Source: Gemmatirosa kalamazoonensis (lineage in GTDB: Bacteria > Gemmatimonadota > Gemmatimonadetes > Gemmatimonadales > Gemmatimonadaceae). Taken from it: DNA of 64,000 bases. Below, piece by piece: positions 49,211-59,504 of the stretch (positions are counted from its first letter, which is position 1; each line of letters begins with the position of its first letter). Where the stretch lies: positions 3,022,220 through 3,086,219 of the forward strand of contig NZ_CP007128.1 of the NCBI RefSeq assembly GCF_000522985.1, given 5' to 3'. The translations under genes and the position numbers were made by a program. The notes beneath the pieces are model-generated. The model did not search any database, was not told the DNA's origin, and worked only from the letters and a program-made list of their open reading frames with translations.

Positions 49211-49603
49211 ATGAGTGACGCACCGCTGCCGTCGGTCCTCGTGGTCGACGACAATCACGACAATACCGAGATCATCCAGCGCTATCTCGAGGCGCGCGGC
49301 TACCCTGTGTCGGTCGCGCACTCCGGCGACGAGGCGCTGGCGATGCTGGAGCAGGTGCGCCCTTCGCTCGTGCTCCTCGACGTGATGATGCCGGGGCGCG
49401 ACGGCTGGGAGGTGTGCCGGCTGATGCGATCGCATCCCGTGCTCGGGCGGCGGCTGCGCATCATCATGGTGACGGCGCTCGACGAGTGGGACGATCGCCG
49501 TCAGGCACTACAGACGGGCGCGGACGACTACGTCGCCAAGCCGTTCGACCTCCCGAAGCTGGCGAGCACGGTCGAGCGGAACGCGGCGATGCTGGCGCGC
49601 TGA
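49211..49603 (+). CDS. Single-domain response regulator (receiver)
   Basis: 130 residues, a CheY-like receiver only. Acidic pair in LVVDDNHDNTEII, phosphoacceptor in VLLDVMMPGRDGWE, Thr in IIMVTAL and Lys in DYVAKPFDLPKL. There is no output domain. It lies 10 bases upstream of a GTG-started EAL-domain gene and is probably co-transcribed with it, so it may signal to cyclic-di-GMP turnover. The start at 49211 follows the family alignment; the open frame runs far upstream over the convergent genes. Confidence 0.88.
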   Translation: MSDAPLPSVLVVDDNHDNTEIIQRYLEARGYPVSVAHSGDEALAMLEQVRPSLVLLDVMMPGRDGWEVCRLMRSHPVLGRRLRIIMVTALDEWDDRRQALQTGADDYVAKPFDLPKLASTVERNAAMLAR

Positions 49604-49613
49604 GCACGGGCTG

Positions 49614-51352
49614 GTGAACGAGCCGATCCCCGCGCGCCACGACCCGGCGCCCCCCGCCGGAGGAACCACGGCCCCAACCGACTCCGGGTACGCCCCGGTC
49701 CTCATCACCGACTCGTACGATCCCGCCGTCGCCGAGGCAGCCTCGCAGCTCGGCGGCTGGCGCGTCGACGTGCGTCCCGCGCGCGAGCTCGCCGCCGCGG
49801 TGGCGCACGCACCCGACGCGCGCGCGGTGATCGTGACGACCGACAACCCGAACGCGCTGCGCGACGTGTTCGAGCAGGCGCGTCGCGCGGGCGTCGCCGT
49901 GGTCGTCGGGTGCGTGGACGAGACGATGCGTCGGCGTGCCGCCGAGCTGCGCGCCGACGACTGGTATCGCGTGCCGGCGCCGCCGGACGAGATCGCGGCG
50001 CGCGTCCGCACGGCCACCGCGCGTGCCGCGCCGACCGGCGCCGCGCTGTCGGACCGCATCGAGCGCGCGGAGTACGAGCAGATGCTCTACGACGCGCGCA
50101 CGGGGCTGCCCACGCTCCCCGTCGCAATCGAGCGGTCGCGCGCGCTCATCAAGGAGCGCGGCGAGGTGGTGGTGCTGTACCTGAACTTCGTGCGCTACTC
50201 GAAGCTCGAGGAGATCTACGGCTGGGAGAAGCTCGACGCGGTGCTGGAGACGACGGCGGCGGCGGTGCGCGAGCTGCTCGCCGAGTCCACGTTCGCGGCG
50301 TCGAAGGCGCTCGTGTCGTTCACGAACGACGCCGACGTGGTGCTGCTGCACGTGCCGGCGCCGGACCGGAAGTCGACGAGCGACGCCGAGATCACCGAGC
50401 TGTCGTCGCGGCTGGGCGCGCACATCGCGCGCAAGCTCGAGGCGGCGCACGGCGAGGAGGTCGCCGCGTTGTGCGACATCTACGTCGGCGTGGCGCACGT
50501 ATACTACAACCCGAAGGTGCGGCTGGAGCGGCTCATCTACCGCGGCATCCGCGAGGCGGCGATCGCCGCGAAGAGCGTGGAGGAGCGCGAGCGTGCGCAC
50601 AAGGTGGCGGATCTGCGCTCGAGCCTGCGCGAGCGGCTCGTGTACGTGGACTACCACCCGATCGTGGAGGCGACGACGCGCCGCGTGTTCGGCTACGAGG
50701 CGCTCGCGCGCGGCGTCATGCGCTCGCTACGCAGCCCCGAGGTGATGTTCGAGGTGGCGGCCGAAGCCGACCTGCTGTGGGAGCTGAGCCGCCTGTGCCG
50801 CGCGCGCGCGCGATCGAGGAGATGCCGGTGCGCCTCAAGCATGGCGAGCTGCTGTTCCTCAACGTCGACCCGCACGACTTCGCGGACCCGGAGTTCTCGG
50901 AGACGGCGTTAGGCGTGTCGGATCCGCGGCGCGTCGTCATCGAGATCACCGAGCGCACGGCGATCAAGGACTACCCGAAGTTCCGCGAGCGGCTGAAGGC
51001 GTTCCGGGAGATCGGATTCCGGTTCGCGGTGGACGACGCGGGGAGCGGCTACGCGGGGCTCGGCTCCATCGCGAACCTCGAGCCGGACTTCATCAAGCTC
51101 GACATGTCGCTCATCAACTGCATCGACACGAACTTCATCAAGCAGAACCTGGTGGAGACGATGGTGCGGTTCGCGAACGACCAGGGCGCGATGGTGATCG
51201 CCGAGGGCGTGGAGCGCGCCGAGGAGTTCGAGACGGTGCAGTCGCTCGGCGTGCATCTGGTGCAGGGGTTCTTCCTGCACCGTCCCGAGCGGCCCGACGG
51301 TCAGCCCTCGGCGACGGCGCCGGCGGAGTCCGTGGCGCCGCCGGCCGCGTGA
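49614..51352 (+). pseudogene. EAL-domain cyclic-di-GMP phosphodiesterase with degenerate GGDEF, frameshifted
   Basis: The intended protein is about 578 residues from a GTG. Residues 25-130 look like a divergent receiver (APVLITDSYDPAVAEAAS). A degenerate GGDEF domain follows, where the GGDEF box is replaced by KALVSFTNDADVV. Then comes an EAL domain with the complete catalytic set: FGYEALAR, LFLNVDP, VIEITERTA, AVDDAGSGYAGL, DFIKLDMS, VIAEGVE and QGFFLHRP. The frame breaks in a (CG)7 tract (50799-50812), just after VAAEADLLWELSRLC. Six CG units restore it. With all catalytic residues kept, the break may be recent, switchable or an assembly error. Its 3' end overlaps convergent waaA by 52 bases. 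Confidence 0.85.
50799..50812. repeat. (CG)7 tract at the EAL-gene frameshift
   Basis: Fourteen bases of alternating C-G. The upstream frame loses similarity here and the EAL domain continues in another frame. Confidence 0.8.
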
Positions 51353-52647
51353 GCGCGGCCTAACAGCCCCTCGATCAGCGCCCACGTGCGCGTGTCGGCG
51401 CCGAGTCCCGCGCGCACGACGTCGCGCGCGGCGGTGCCGGCGTGCGCGCGCAGCGCCTCGCTCGTCATCCAGCGGCGGATCTGCTCGGCCAGCGCGCGCG
51501 AGGTGGCCGCGGTGGCGGCGCCGCCCGCGGCCAGCAGCAGCCCGGCATCGCGGCTCTCGGTATGGCGCGGCCCGAAGCAGACGGGAAGCCCACACGCCGC
51601 CGGCTCGAGCACCGAGTGCAGCCCCGCCTCGTGGAAGCCGCCGCCGACGAACGCCGCGCTCCCCGCCGCGTAGAGCTCCGCCAGCACGCCGACGCGGTCC
51701 ACGAGCACGACGTCGGCATCGCGCGCCGCGCCGCTCTCGACGTCGCCGAGGCGCGCGAGCGGGGCGCGGTGCGCGGCGGCCCACTTCTCGACGGCCGAGA
51801 GGTGCGCGTCGGTGGGCTCGTGCGGCGCGATGACGAGACGCGCCTTCGGGTTCTGGCGTCGCACCGCGACCCACGCCTCGAGCAGCACCGTCTCGTCGGC
51901 CGGCCACGTGCTGCCGGCGACGAGCGTGAAGCGGTCGCCGAGCAGCGGCGCGAGGAACGGGGCCGAGCGGTCCACGGCTTCGGCGCGCCGCCACGCCTGG
52001 TCGAAGCGCGTGTCCCCGGTGACGGCCACGCGGTCGGCGCGGACGCCCAACGCCGTTAGGCGCGCGGCATCCTCGTCGCTGATCGCCCCGACCGCGTCGA
52101 GCACCTCGTAGGCGCTGTGCAGCGCGAGCCGCGCCAGCGGCCCGCGGCGCGACGAGCCCTCGCTCAGCGTCGCGCTCACCAGGCCCACCTTCACGCGCCG
52201 CCGCGCGGCCGTCGCGGAGAGCAGCGGCCACACGTCGAGCTTCGCGAACACGAGCGCCGACGGGCGCAGCGCGTCGAGCGCGGCCACCGCGTCGCCGCCC
52301 GTGTCGAACGGCAGGTAGTCGGCGAAGTCGACGTCGAGCGTCTTCGCGAAGCGCTCGGCGCTGGGCGAGTAGAACGTGTACGCGAGCTGCAGATCGGGTC
52401 GGAGACGGCGCGCCAGCTCGAGCACGGGACGCGCCTGCAGTCCCTCGCCCACGCTCGGCGCGTGCATCCAGAGCAGCGGCCGGCTCGTGTCGCGACCGTT
52501 CGCGCCCCACGCCGCGAACCGCTTGCGGATGCCGCGCCGCGCCCGCAGCGCGCGGCGCACCTTGCTCTCCCCCGCGGGGACGAGCGCGGCGGAGACGCGC
52601 GCGAGCTGCCCCGCGGCCGCGTAGACCGGCCGGATGAACGGGTTCAC
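51301..52647 (-). CDS. waaA: 3-deoxy-D-manno-octulosonic acid transferase
   Basis: 448 residues from a GTG that overlaps the stop of the DsbA-like gene (GTGA). It is a GT-B glycosyltransferase. The N-terminal half has LLWMHAPSVGEGLQARPVLE with the conserved catalytic Glu, LAYTFYSPSAERF, DYLPFDT and VFAKLDVWPLL. The C-terminal half has LVAGSTWPADETVLLEAW, LVIAPHEPTDAHL, AFVGGGFHEAGLHSVLEPAA and GLPVCFGPRH. It adds Kdo to lipid A, which indicates a lipopolysaccharide-bearing outer membrane. The last 17 codons overlap the convergent EAL gene. Confidence 0.93.
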   Translation of the reverse strand: MNPFIRPVYAAAGQLARVSAALVPAGESKVRRALRARRGIRKRFAAWGANGRDTSRPLLWMHAPSVGEGLQARPVLELARRLRPDLQLAYTFYSPSAERFAKTLDVDFADYLPFDTGGDAVAALDALRPSALVFAKLDVWPLLSATAARRRVKVGLVSATLSEGSSRRGPLARLALHSAYEVLDAVGAISDEDAARLTALGVRADRVAVTGDTRFDQAWRRAEAVDRSAPFLAPLLGDRFTLVAGSTWPADETVLLEAWVAVRRQNPKARLVIAPHEPTDAHLSAVEKWAAAHRAPLARLGDVESGAARDADVVLVDRVGVLAELYAAGSAAFVGGGFHEAGLHSVLEPAACGLPVCFGPRHTESRDAGLLLAAGGAATAATSRALAEQIRRWMTSEALRAHAGTAARDVVRAGLGADTRTWALIEGLLGRAHAAGGATDSAGAVAEG

Positions 52648-53387
52648 CGCGCCGTCTTGAGCGCGGAGTCGAGCGCCTGACGGAAGATCGGCAGCGGCTG
52701 CGCGCCTTCCACCTTCACGTTGCTCGGCACGAGGATGAACGTCGGCGTGCTCGCGACGCCGCTCTTCTGCATCCGGTACTGATCCGCCTCGACGAGCGCG
52801 CGCATGACGTGCGAGCGCGTGCACCTCTGGAAGCGCGGAACGTCGATGCCGACCGCGCCGGCGAGCGAGTCGAACTTCGCGCTCTGATCGCCCGCCTTCG
52901 CCCAGCTGTCCTGCGACTGGAACAGCGCCGTGTGGTACTCCCAGAACTTGCCCTGCGCCGACGCGCACATCGCCGCCTCGGCGGTCGGCTGCGCCTGCAC
53001 GTGGATGTCGAGCGGGTAGTTCATGTAGGCCATGCGGATCTTGCCGGCGTCGACGTAGTCCTTGCGCAGGGCCTCGTACGTCTGGTCGTGCCACATCTTG
53101 CAGTACGGGCACTGGAAGTCGCTGGCGATGATCATCCACACCTTCGCGCCCGGCGCGCCGACGATGCGGCCGCTGTCGGCGGCGGCGCGCAGGGCGACCG
53201 AATCCGCCGGCATGGATCCCGCTTTCGCCGTCTCGCCGCTCGCCGTCGCGCTCGCGTTCGTCGGCCGCGCTTCGGCGGCGGGCGTCGCGGACTTGCCGTC
53301 CGCGGACGACCGGCACCCCGGCGCGACGACGAGAAGCAGTGCGGCGAGCGCGCGTGGAGCGCTGACGATGGGGGAGGAGATGCGCAT
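52644..53387 (-). CDS. DsbA-like thioredoxin-fold lipoprotein
   Basis: 247 residues if it starts at MRISSP (53387); the frame opens 12 codons earlier at a GTG (53423). The N-terminus (ALAALLLVVAPGC) reads as a lipoprotein signal. A Ser/Ala/Thr-rich linker follows. The thioredoxin-fold domain has IIASDFQCPYCKMWHDQTYE with the CPYC active site, MAYMNYPLDIHVQAQPTAEA, and the cis-Pro loop GVASTPTFILV. It is of the DsbA/BdbD or Thioredoxin_4 type, which oxidises or isomerises disulfides in the periplasm. It is translationally coupled to waaA. It is divergent from the TPM gene with about 70 bases between. Confidence 0.85.
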   Translation of the reverse strand: MRISSPIVSAPRALAALLLVVAPGCRSSADGKSATPAAEARPTNASATASGETAKAGSMPADSVALRAAADSGRIVGAPGAKVWMIIASDFQCPYCKMWHDQTYEALRKDYVDAGKIRMAYMNYPLDIHVQAQPTAEAAMCASAQGKFWEYHTALFQSQDSWAKAGDQSAKFDSLAGAVGIDVPRFQRCTRSHVMRALVEADQYRMQKSGVASTPTFILVPSNVKVEGAQPLPIFRQALDSALKTAR

Positions 53388-53460
53388 GATCACGAGAGAG
53401 GAAGGAAAGCGGGTCCGCGACACACGGCCGGCTCCGGCGCCGTATTAAGATACACGCCTC

Positions 53461-54300
53461 ATGCACGCGATAGCCTCCATCCTCGTCGCGCTGCTCGCGC
53501 TGCTGCAGCTGCAGATCCCGGCGCCGACGGGCTTCGTGAACGACTTCGCCCACGTGCTGTCGCCGGAGGCGCAGGCGCGCATGGAGGCGATCGCGCGTCA
53601 GGTGCAGGAGCGCTCGCGCGGCGACATCGCCGTCGTCACGCTCCCGAACCTCGGCGGCCGGCCGGTCGAGGAGGTCTCGCTCCGCATCCTCCGCGAGTGG
53701 GGGGTGGGTGCCAAGGCGGCGATCGGCGAGCAGGCGCGCAACGCCGGCACGGTCATCCTGCTCGTCCCGAAGGAGACGAGCGACGATGGCGCGGGCCACT
53801 GCCGCATCGAGGTGGGGCAGGGGGCGGAAGGGTTCCTCACCGACGCGGACGCGGGGACGATCTGCCGCGACGCGACGCCGCTGTTCCAGCAGCGCGACTA
53901 CAGCGGCGCGCTCACGCAGATCACCGTGCGGGTGGCGGAGGAGTACGCGCGCGCGTTCAACTTCGCGCTCGACAGCGCCGACACCGCGCTGCCGCCGCTG
54001 CCGACCGACGTCGGCGACCGCGCCCCGCGCGGGCGCGGCGGCATCAATCCGATCGTCGCGCTCGTCGTGTTCTTCGTCCTCCTCAGCGTCTTGGGTGGGT
54101 TGGGGGGACGGCGCCGGAGCGGCTGCGGGGGATGCATCCCGATCTTCATCCCGATGGGCGGCGGCGGCTGGGGCGGCGGGGGCTGGAGCGGCGGTGGCTG
54201 GGGCGGCGGGGGCGGCTGGGGCGGTGGTGGGGGCGGCGGCTTCGGCGGCTTCGGCGGCGGCGGTGGTGGCAGCGGCGGTGGCGGCGGATCGAGCTGGTAA
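53461..54300 (+). CDS. TPM-domain membrane protein (YgcG-like)
   Basis: 279 residues. A signal-like start (AIASILVALLALLQLQIP) is followed by the TPM domain: FVNDFAHVLSPEAQARMEAI, DIAVVTLPNLGG, LRILREWGVGAK, GTVILLVPKET, CRIEVGQGAEGFLTDADAG. A transmembrane helix lies near residue 200 (NPIVALVVFFVLLSVLGGLG). The end is almost pure glycine with Trp and Phe (GGGGWGGGGWSGGGW onward), typical of this family. TPM proteins occur with LemA and are linked to envelope stress or photosystem repair in other organisms; the activity is unclear. LemA lies two genes downstream. Confidence 0.88.
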   Translation: MHAIASILVALLALLQLQIPAPTGFVNDFAHVLSPEAQARMEAIARQVQERSRGDIAVVTLPNLGGRPVEEVSLRILREWGVGAKAAIGEQARNAGTVILLVPKETSDDGAGHCRIEVGQGAEGFLTDADAGTICRDATPLFQQRDYSGALTQITVRVAEEYARAFNFALDSADTALPPLPTDVGDRAPRGRGGINPIVALVVFFVLLSVLGGLGGRRRSGCGGCIPIFIPMGGGGWGGGGWSGGGWGGGGGWGGGGGGGFGGFGGGGGGSGGGGGSSW

Positions 54301-54317
54301 CGGACTGGAGCCGACTC

Positions 54318-55037
54318 ATGGCGAAGATGACCCTCGACGATCTGGTCGCGCAGTTGAAGGCCGCCTACGGGCCGGCCCTGCGCGCGGTCGTGCTGTACGG
54401 CTCCGCGGCGGCGGGCGAGCACCGGCCGGGACGATCCGACTACAACGTGCTGGTGGTCGTCGAGTCGCTCGGCATGCCGCAGCTGCGCGCGGTCGCGGCG
54501 ACGGCGCGCGCGTGGGGTGAGGCGGGCCATCCGCCGCCGCTGACACTCACCGTGTCGGAGTGGCTCTCGTCGTCCGACGTCTTTCCGATGGAGTACGCCG
54601 ACATCCTGGAGCGCCATCGCGTGCTGCACGGCGACCTGCCGCTCGCCGGCATCACGGTGCAGCCGGCGGACCTGCGCACGCAGGTGGAGCAGCAGGCGCT
54701 CGGCAAGCTGCTGCAGCTGCGCGGGGGGATTCTCGCCACGGGCGGCGTGCAGAAGAACCAGCTCGCCCTGCTCGAGCAGAGCCTCAGCACGCTGATGGTG
54801 GTGTTCCGCGCGGTGACGCGGCTGCACGGCGGCCGGCCGCCGGCGGACTACGAGGCGCTCGCCACGCAGGTGGGCGCGGAGGCCGGCTTCGACCCTGCAC
54901 CGTTCGTGCGGGTAGTACGACACGTGCGCGGCACCGAGAAGCTGCCGCCCGACGCGGCGGAGGGGATCCTCGCCGCCTATCTCGACGCACTCGGTGCGCT
55001 CGTCGCGCACATCGACCGCTACACGGCGGGGCGCTGA
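54318..55037 (+). CDS. Nucleotidyltransferase-fold protein
   Basis: 239 residues. A minimal nucleotidyltransferase-like fold is visible in the first 70 residues: LRAVVLYGSAAAGEHRPGRS followed by DYNVLVVVE. This keeps the GS...G...SD pattern with only one of the two usual acidic residues (D-Y-N instead of D-x-D), so catalysis is doubtful. After about residue 125 it is helical (QVEQQALGKLLQLRGGILA, LLEQSLSTLMVVFRAV), reminiscent of the helical substrate-binding part of kanamycin-type or MNT-HEPN pairs. It sits between the TPM gene and lemA, 17 bases after the former. Confidence 0.68.
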   Translation: MAKMTLDDLVAQLKAAYGPALRAVVLYGSAAAGEHRPGRSDYNVLVVVESLGMPQLRAVAATARAWGEAGHPPPLTLTVSEWLSSSDVFPMEYADILERHRVLHGDLPLAGITVQPADLRTQVEQQALGKLLQLRGGILATGGVQKNQLALLEQSLSTLMVVFRAVTRLHGGRPPADYEALATQVGAEAGFDPAPFVRVVRHVRGTEKLPPDAAEGILAAYLDALGALVAHIDRYTAGR

Positions 55038-55085
55038 AGCATGGGCGCTGACGCATCACCCGAGCACACACTCCGAGGACCACAC

Positions 55086-55745
55086 ATGCCTGGACGTCGC
55101 ACGCTTCGACGCGCGCAGATCGCGCTGGCCGCCGTCGCGCTGCTGGGGGGGACCGGGTGCGGCTACAACCGCATCCAGCAGCTCGACGAGCAGGCCAACA
55201 CGGCCCAGCACAACATCGAGACGCAGCTACAACGCCGGGCCGACCTGATCCCGAACCTGGTGGCGACGGTGAAGGGCTACGCGCAGCAGGAGCAGATCAT
55301 CTTCACGCGCGTCGCCGACGCGCAGCGCGGCCTCACGGGGGCGCTGGCGGGCCACGATCCGTCGCAGATGGCGCAGGCGAACGACAACCTGACGCGGGCG
55401 CTCGTGCCGATGCTCACGCTCGTGCAGGCGTACCCGCAGCTGCAGTCGAACCAGCAGTTCCTGAAGCTGCAGGACGAGCTGACGGGCACCGAGAACCGCA
55501 TCGCGGTCGCCCGGACGGACTACAACTCGGCGGTCCGCGAGTACAACACGACGATCCGCACGTTCCCGTCGGCGATGACGGCGAAAGTGACGGGCGCGAA
55601 GCCGCGGGCGTACTTCGAGGTGACGAACCCCGCGGCGCGCGAGGCGCCGACGGTGGACTTCTCGCAGCCGGCGGCGCCCGGCGCGGCGACGCCCGCCACG
55701 CCCGCCCCGCCGCCGCCCGCGCCGAGCGGCGCGAAGACGCCGTAA
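55086..55745 (+). CDS. LemA family protein
   Basis: 219 residues from the ATG preceded by GAGGA; an earlier ATG at 55041 is less likely. The N-terminus (IALAAVALLGGTGCGYNRIQ) has a lipobox-like GTGC. The LemA core is clear: QLDEQANTAQHNIETQLQRR, ADLIPNLVATVKGYAQQE, VPMLTLVQAYPQLQSNQQFL, LTGTENRIAVARTDYNSAVR and EYNTTIRTFPS. The C-terminus is a Pro/Ala-rich extension. LemA proteins are helical-bundle envelope proteins of unclear role, usually encoded next to TPM proteins, as here. A perfect hairpin terminator follows. Confidence 0.92.
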   Translation: MPGRRTLRRAQIALAAVALLGGTGCGYNRIQQLDEQANTAQHNIETQLQRRADLIPNLVATVKGYAQQEQIIFTRVADAQRGLTGALAGHDPSQMAQANDNLTRALVPMLTLVQAYPQLQSNQQFLKLQDELTGTENRIAVARTDYNSAVREYNTTIRTFPSAMTAKVTGAKPRAYFEVTNPAAREAPTVDFSQPAAPGAATPATPAPPPPAPSGAKTP

Positions 55746-55765
55746 GCGGGGCGGGCCCCCCGTTC

Positions 55766-55807
55766 GCGCCCCCGTCACGATGCGTCGTGACGGGGGCGCA
55801 ATCGTTT
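55766..55807 (+). terminator. Terminator after lemA
   Basis: A perfect 15-bp stem (GCGCCCCCGTCACGA and its complement) with a TGCG loop, followed by AATCGTTT. Confidence 0.8.
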
Positions 55808-56171
55808 CGGCGCCGAACGCCGGACTTCGTGACGAATCGCGCAGCGCGGTGATGAAGTTCTCTTAGCGTGGGTGACGGGCACTTAGGCCGCAGGGTCCTC
55901 CCAACCGAGCGACCATTCTTGCGCCCGCTTTCAATGTGGCGCAGAATCCCGCGCCAGGGCTCGTCAAGCGTTTCCGTCGAACGTCGTTCGTACGTCGCCG
56001 AAGCACGCTGTCGCCAGTCGGACCGCTGTTCCACGAAGCCGTCCGCCGCGTCGCCCGCCGCGCGTCCGCCGCGCGTCCGCCGCAGCTCCGCGCGGGCGGT
56101 TGTCCCGGAACGCCTGCCGCACCTTGGCCGCAGGCGGCCCTTCGTCCCGTCCCCAAGACGTTGGAGGAGGC
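55808..56171. other. Leader region of SusC 3
   Basis: About 360 bases with no gene. The last 15 bases hold a very strong ribosome site (GGAGGAGG). No convincing promoter pair was found. Confidence 0.45.
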
Positions 56172-59100
56172 ATGAGACTCGCGCCTTGCCGCTCGCTCGC
56201 CGCGCTCGGCTGCCTGCTGCTGCCGGCGGCGCTCGCAGCCCAGGAGCCCGCGACCATCACCGGCACGGTGACCGGGGAGAGCGGACCGCTCGCTGCGGTC
56301 GCCGTCTCGATCCCGGAGCTCGGCGCCGGCGGCGTGACCCGCGAGGACGGCCGCTACAGCTTCACCGTGCCCGCCGCGCGCGTGCAGCGGCAGTCGGTCA
56401 CCCTCACCGCCCGCCGCGTCGGCTATCGCCCGAAGAGCGTCCGCCTCACGCTCGTCGGCGGCCCGACGACGCAGGACTTCGTGCTCGACGTGAACCCGCT
56501 GCAGCTCGGCGAGGTCGTCGTCACCGGCGCAGGCACGACGACGGCCGTCGAGAAGCTCGGCAACGTCCGCAACCAGGTGAAGTCCGAGCTGATCACGCGC
56601 TCGAACGAGCCGAACGTGGTGCAGGCGCTTGCGGCGAAGGCGCCTAACGTCCAGGTGAACGCGTCGTCGGGCGATCCGGGGGCGTCGAGCCGCGTGCAGA
56701 TCCGCGGGCTGCGCACGCTGATCGGCAACATCGAGCCGCTGTTCGTGATCGACGGCGTGCCGGTGACGAACTACACGTTCTCGACGACCGACCTGAACCC
56801 GGTGGACGCGGGCAACACGGGTGTCGGCGGGCAGGCGGAGTTCGGCACGCAGGAAGGGACGTCGGCGCCGAACCGCATGTTCGACATCAACCCCGACGAC
56901 ATCGAGAACGTGGAGATCCTGAAGGGGGCCGCGGCGGCGGCGATCTACGGCGCGCGCGCGCGGCGAACGGCGTGATCCTCATCACGACGAAGCACGGACG
57001 CGCAGGCGAGACGCACGTCACGCTTCGCAGCCAGGGCAGCTTCGACGACATGACGAAGGTCTATCCGCTCCAGCGCTCGTTCGGGCAGGGGCTCAGGAAC
57101 GTCGCCGCGGGCGTGTGCGAGGACATCACGAAGAGCGCCTGCGTACGCTCGTGGGGCCCGCGCATCGCTGGGGCTCCCACGTACGACCACGCGAACGAGG
57201 CGTTCACCACCGGGCACATCGTCGACAACACCGCGAGCATCACGGGGGGCTCCGAGCGGACGACGTTCTTCCTGTCCGGCGGCTACATGCACCAGGAGGG
57301 GATCTTCGTCGGACCGAACAACTACTACAACCGCGCCACCGCGCGACTGAACGGCTCGCACAAGATCGCCGACAACCTGACGCTGAGCGGCAACGTGATG
57401 TACGCCGACTCGCGTGGGCACACCGTCCAGCGCGGCAACAACGTGAACGGGCTGCTCCTCGGCCTGCTCCGAACGCCCCCCAACTTCAACAACCTACCGT
57501 ACCTCGATCCGACCACGGGGCTGCACCGATCGTTCCGGTTGCAGAACCCGACGCTCGAGACGCAGGGGCAGAGTCGCGGGTTCAACAACCCGTTCTACAC
57601 GCTGTACGAGGAGCTCAACAATCAGCAGACCGCTCGATCGCTCGGCAACGTCGGTGTCGACTACCAGGCGCTGAAGTGGCTCAAGTTCAACTACTCGCTC
57701 GGCGCCGACTATGCGAACGACGAGCGGCTCGAGGGGTGCCCGCAGGAGTGCTCGGACGTCGCCGTCGGCGGCCGCATCACCGAGGGGAAGATCGTCAACT
57801 ACCAGATCGATCATAATCTCACGGGGACGGCCACCTGGTCTCTGTCGGAGAACTTGAAGGGAACGCTCACCGCCGGCCAGAACCTCAATTCCCGCAACTT
57901 CCGCGTGCTCTCGCAGGTGGGCCGCACGCTCATCGCGCCGCAGCCGTTCAGCGTCCTGAACACGCTCTCGCGCGATCCGCCGAGCGACTACCAGACGCAG
58001 GTGCACACCGAGTCGTACTTCGGGCAAGCGACGCTGGACGTCGCGAATCAGCTCTTCCTCACCGGCGCGCTGCGCGACGACGGCTCGACGACGTATTCGG
58101 AGAACAATCGCCGCGCGCTGTTCCCGAAAGCGAGCGCTGCGTGGACGTGGTCGGAGATGTACAAGCCGTCATTCGTGACGTTCGGCAAGCTGCGACTGTC
58201 GTATGGCGAGGCGGGCAACGAGCCGCTGCCGTACTTGACGTCGGTCACGTTCAGCGGCACGAACTTGCTCGGAGGTGTCGCGCAGGGCACCGGCTTCACG
58301 CCGACGCAGAGCGGCCTCGGTGGCCTCGTCTTCACGTCCACGAAGCCGTCGACGGATCTGAAGACCGAGCGCACGAAGGAGCTCGAGGGCGGCTTCGACA
58401 TCGGCATCTTCCGCGAGAAAGCGGACCTCAGCTTCACGATCTACAAGTCGCGCACCGAGGACGCCATCCTGCCGATCCCGCTCGCGCCGTCAGCGGGCTA
58501 TGCCACGGAGTACAAGAACGGCGGCACGCTCGAGAACCGCGGCCTGGAGGCGTCGCTCAACATCCGCCCCTTCGCCCGCAAGGATCTGTCGTGGGAGATC
58601 GGGCTGAACTGGGGCCAGAACCGGTCGAAGCTCGTCGCGCTCGAGGGCGCGGACTTCCTCCCCGTGCCGGGGCGATTCGTCGGCAACGTGTTCATGGTGG
58701 GCCAGCCGCTCGGCGTGATCCGCAGCGAGGGCATGGTGCGCTGCGGCATCAGCCCGGACAACGCCGTGGAGGGGCTCAATCTGTCGACGGTGTGCGCGGG
58801 CAAGCCGACGGGTGCGCTCTACATCGACAACGGCGATCACTGCAACGACGCTGGTATGCCGTGCGAGGACTCGAAGCTCCGCATCCTCGGCGATCCGAAC
58901 CCGAAGTGGACGGGCGGGATCAACTCGTCCTTCAAGTTCCGGCGCCTGTCGCTCGGCACGCAGGTCGACATTCGGCACGGCGGCAAGGTCTGGAACGGCA
59001 CGAAGGGCGCGCTGTGGAGCTACGGCACGCACAAGGACACCGAGTCGCGCGCGATCTGCACATCACTCTCGTCGAGCGACTGCACCGGTAACATGCAGAC

Positions 59101-59488
59101 GTTCGGCACGGCCGGCTGGTTCCCCGGGCCGGTCGCGGGCCCGGGCGCCGGAACGGCCGTGCCGATCGGAGAGAATTGGTACCGCGGCCCGATCGCGCCG
59201 TGCGCGTTCACCGGGATCGACGAGCAGTGCCTGGAGGACGGCGGGTTCGTGAAGCTGCGCGAGATCTCCGTTGCGTACACTTTCTCCGCGCGGCTGGTGC
59301 GCCGCTCCCTCGGGGTCTCGTCGATGGACTTGCGCCTCGCCGGGCGGAACCTCCACACGTGGACGAAGTACACCGGGCTCGATCCAGAGACGGACGTGAG
59401 CCAGGCGAACTCGCGCGTGCTTGGGGCCGACTACTTCAATCTCCCGATGACGCGCTCGGTCGTCATCACCCTGACACTCAACCGCTGA
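56172..59488 (+). pseudogene. SusC/RagA-family TonB-dependent outer-membrane receptor 3, frameshifted
   Basis: The intended protein is about 1104 residues, starting at an ATG right after GGAGGAGG. The signal peptide is SLAALGCLLLPAALAAQ. A CarboxypepD-like domain follows (ATITGTVTGESGPLAAV, REDGRYSFTV). The plug has EKLGNVRNQVKSELI, SSRVQIRGLRTL and DINPDDIENVEILKGAAAAA. At IYGARA the frame is lost in an alternating GC tract (56950-56962). One GC unit fewer continues as NGVILITTKHGRAG and the rest of the barrel to the end (SVVITLTLNR). The related receptor 4 has the same motif with an intact frame (AIYGARAANGVVLITTKRG). The break removes the barrel, so no receptor would be made from this sequence as given. 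Confidence 0.9.
56950..56962. repeat. Alternating GC tract at the SusC 3 frameshift
   Basis: Thirteen bases, GCGCGCGCGCGCG. The homologous site in receptor 4 (near 62467) is shorter and in frame. Confidence 0.82.
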
Positions 59489-59504
59489 GCCGGAGGACCA
59501 CCGC

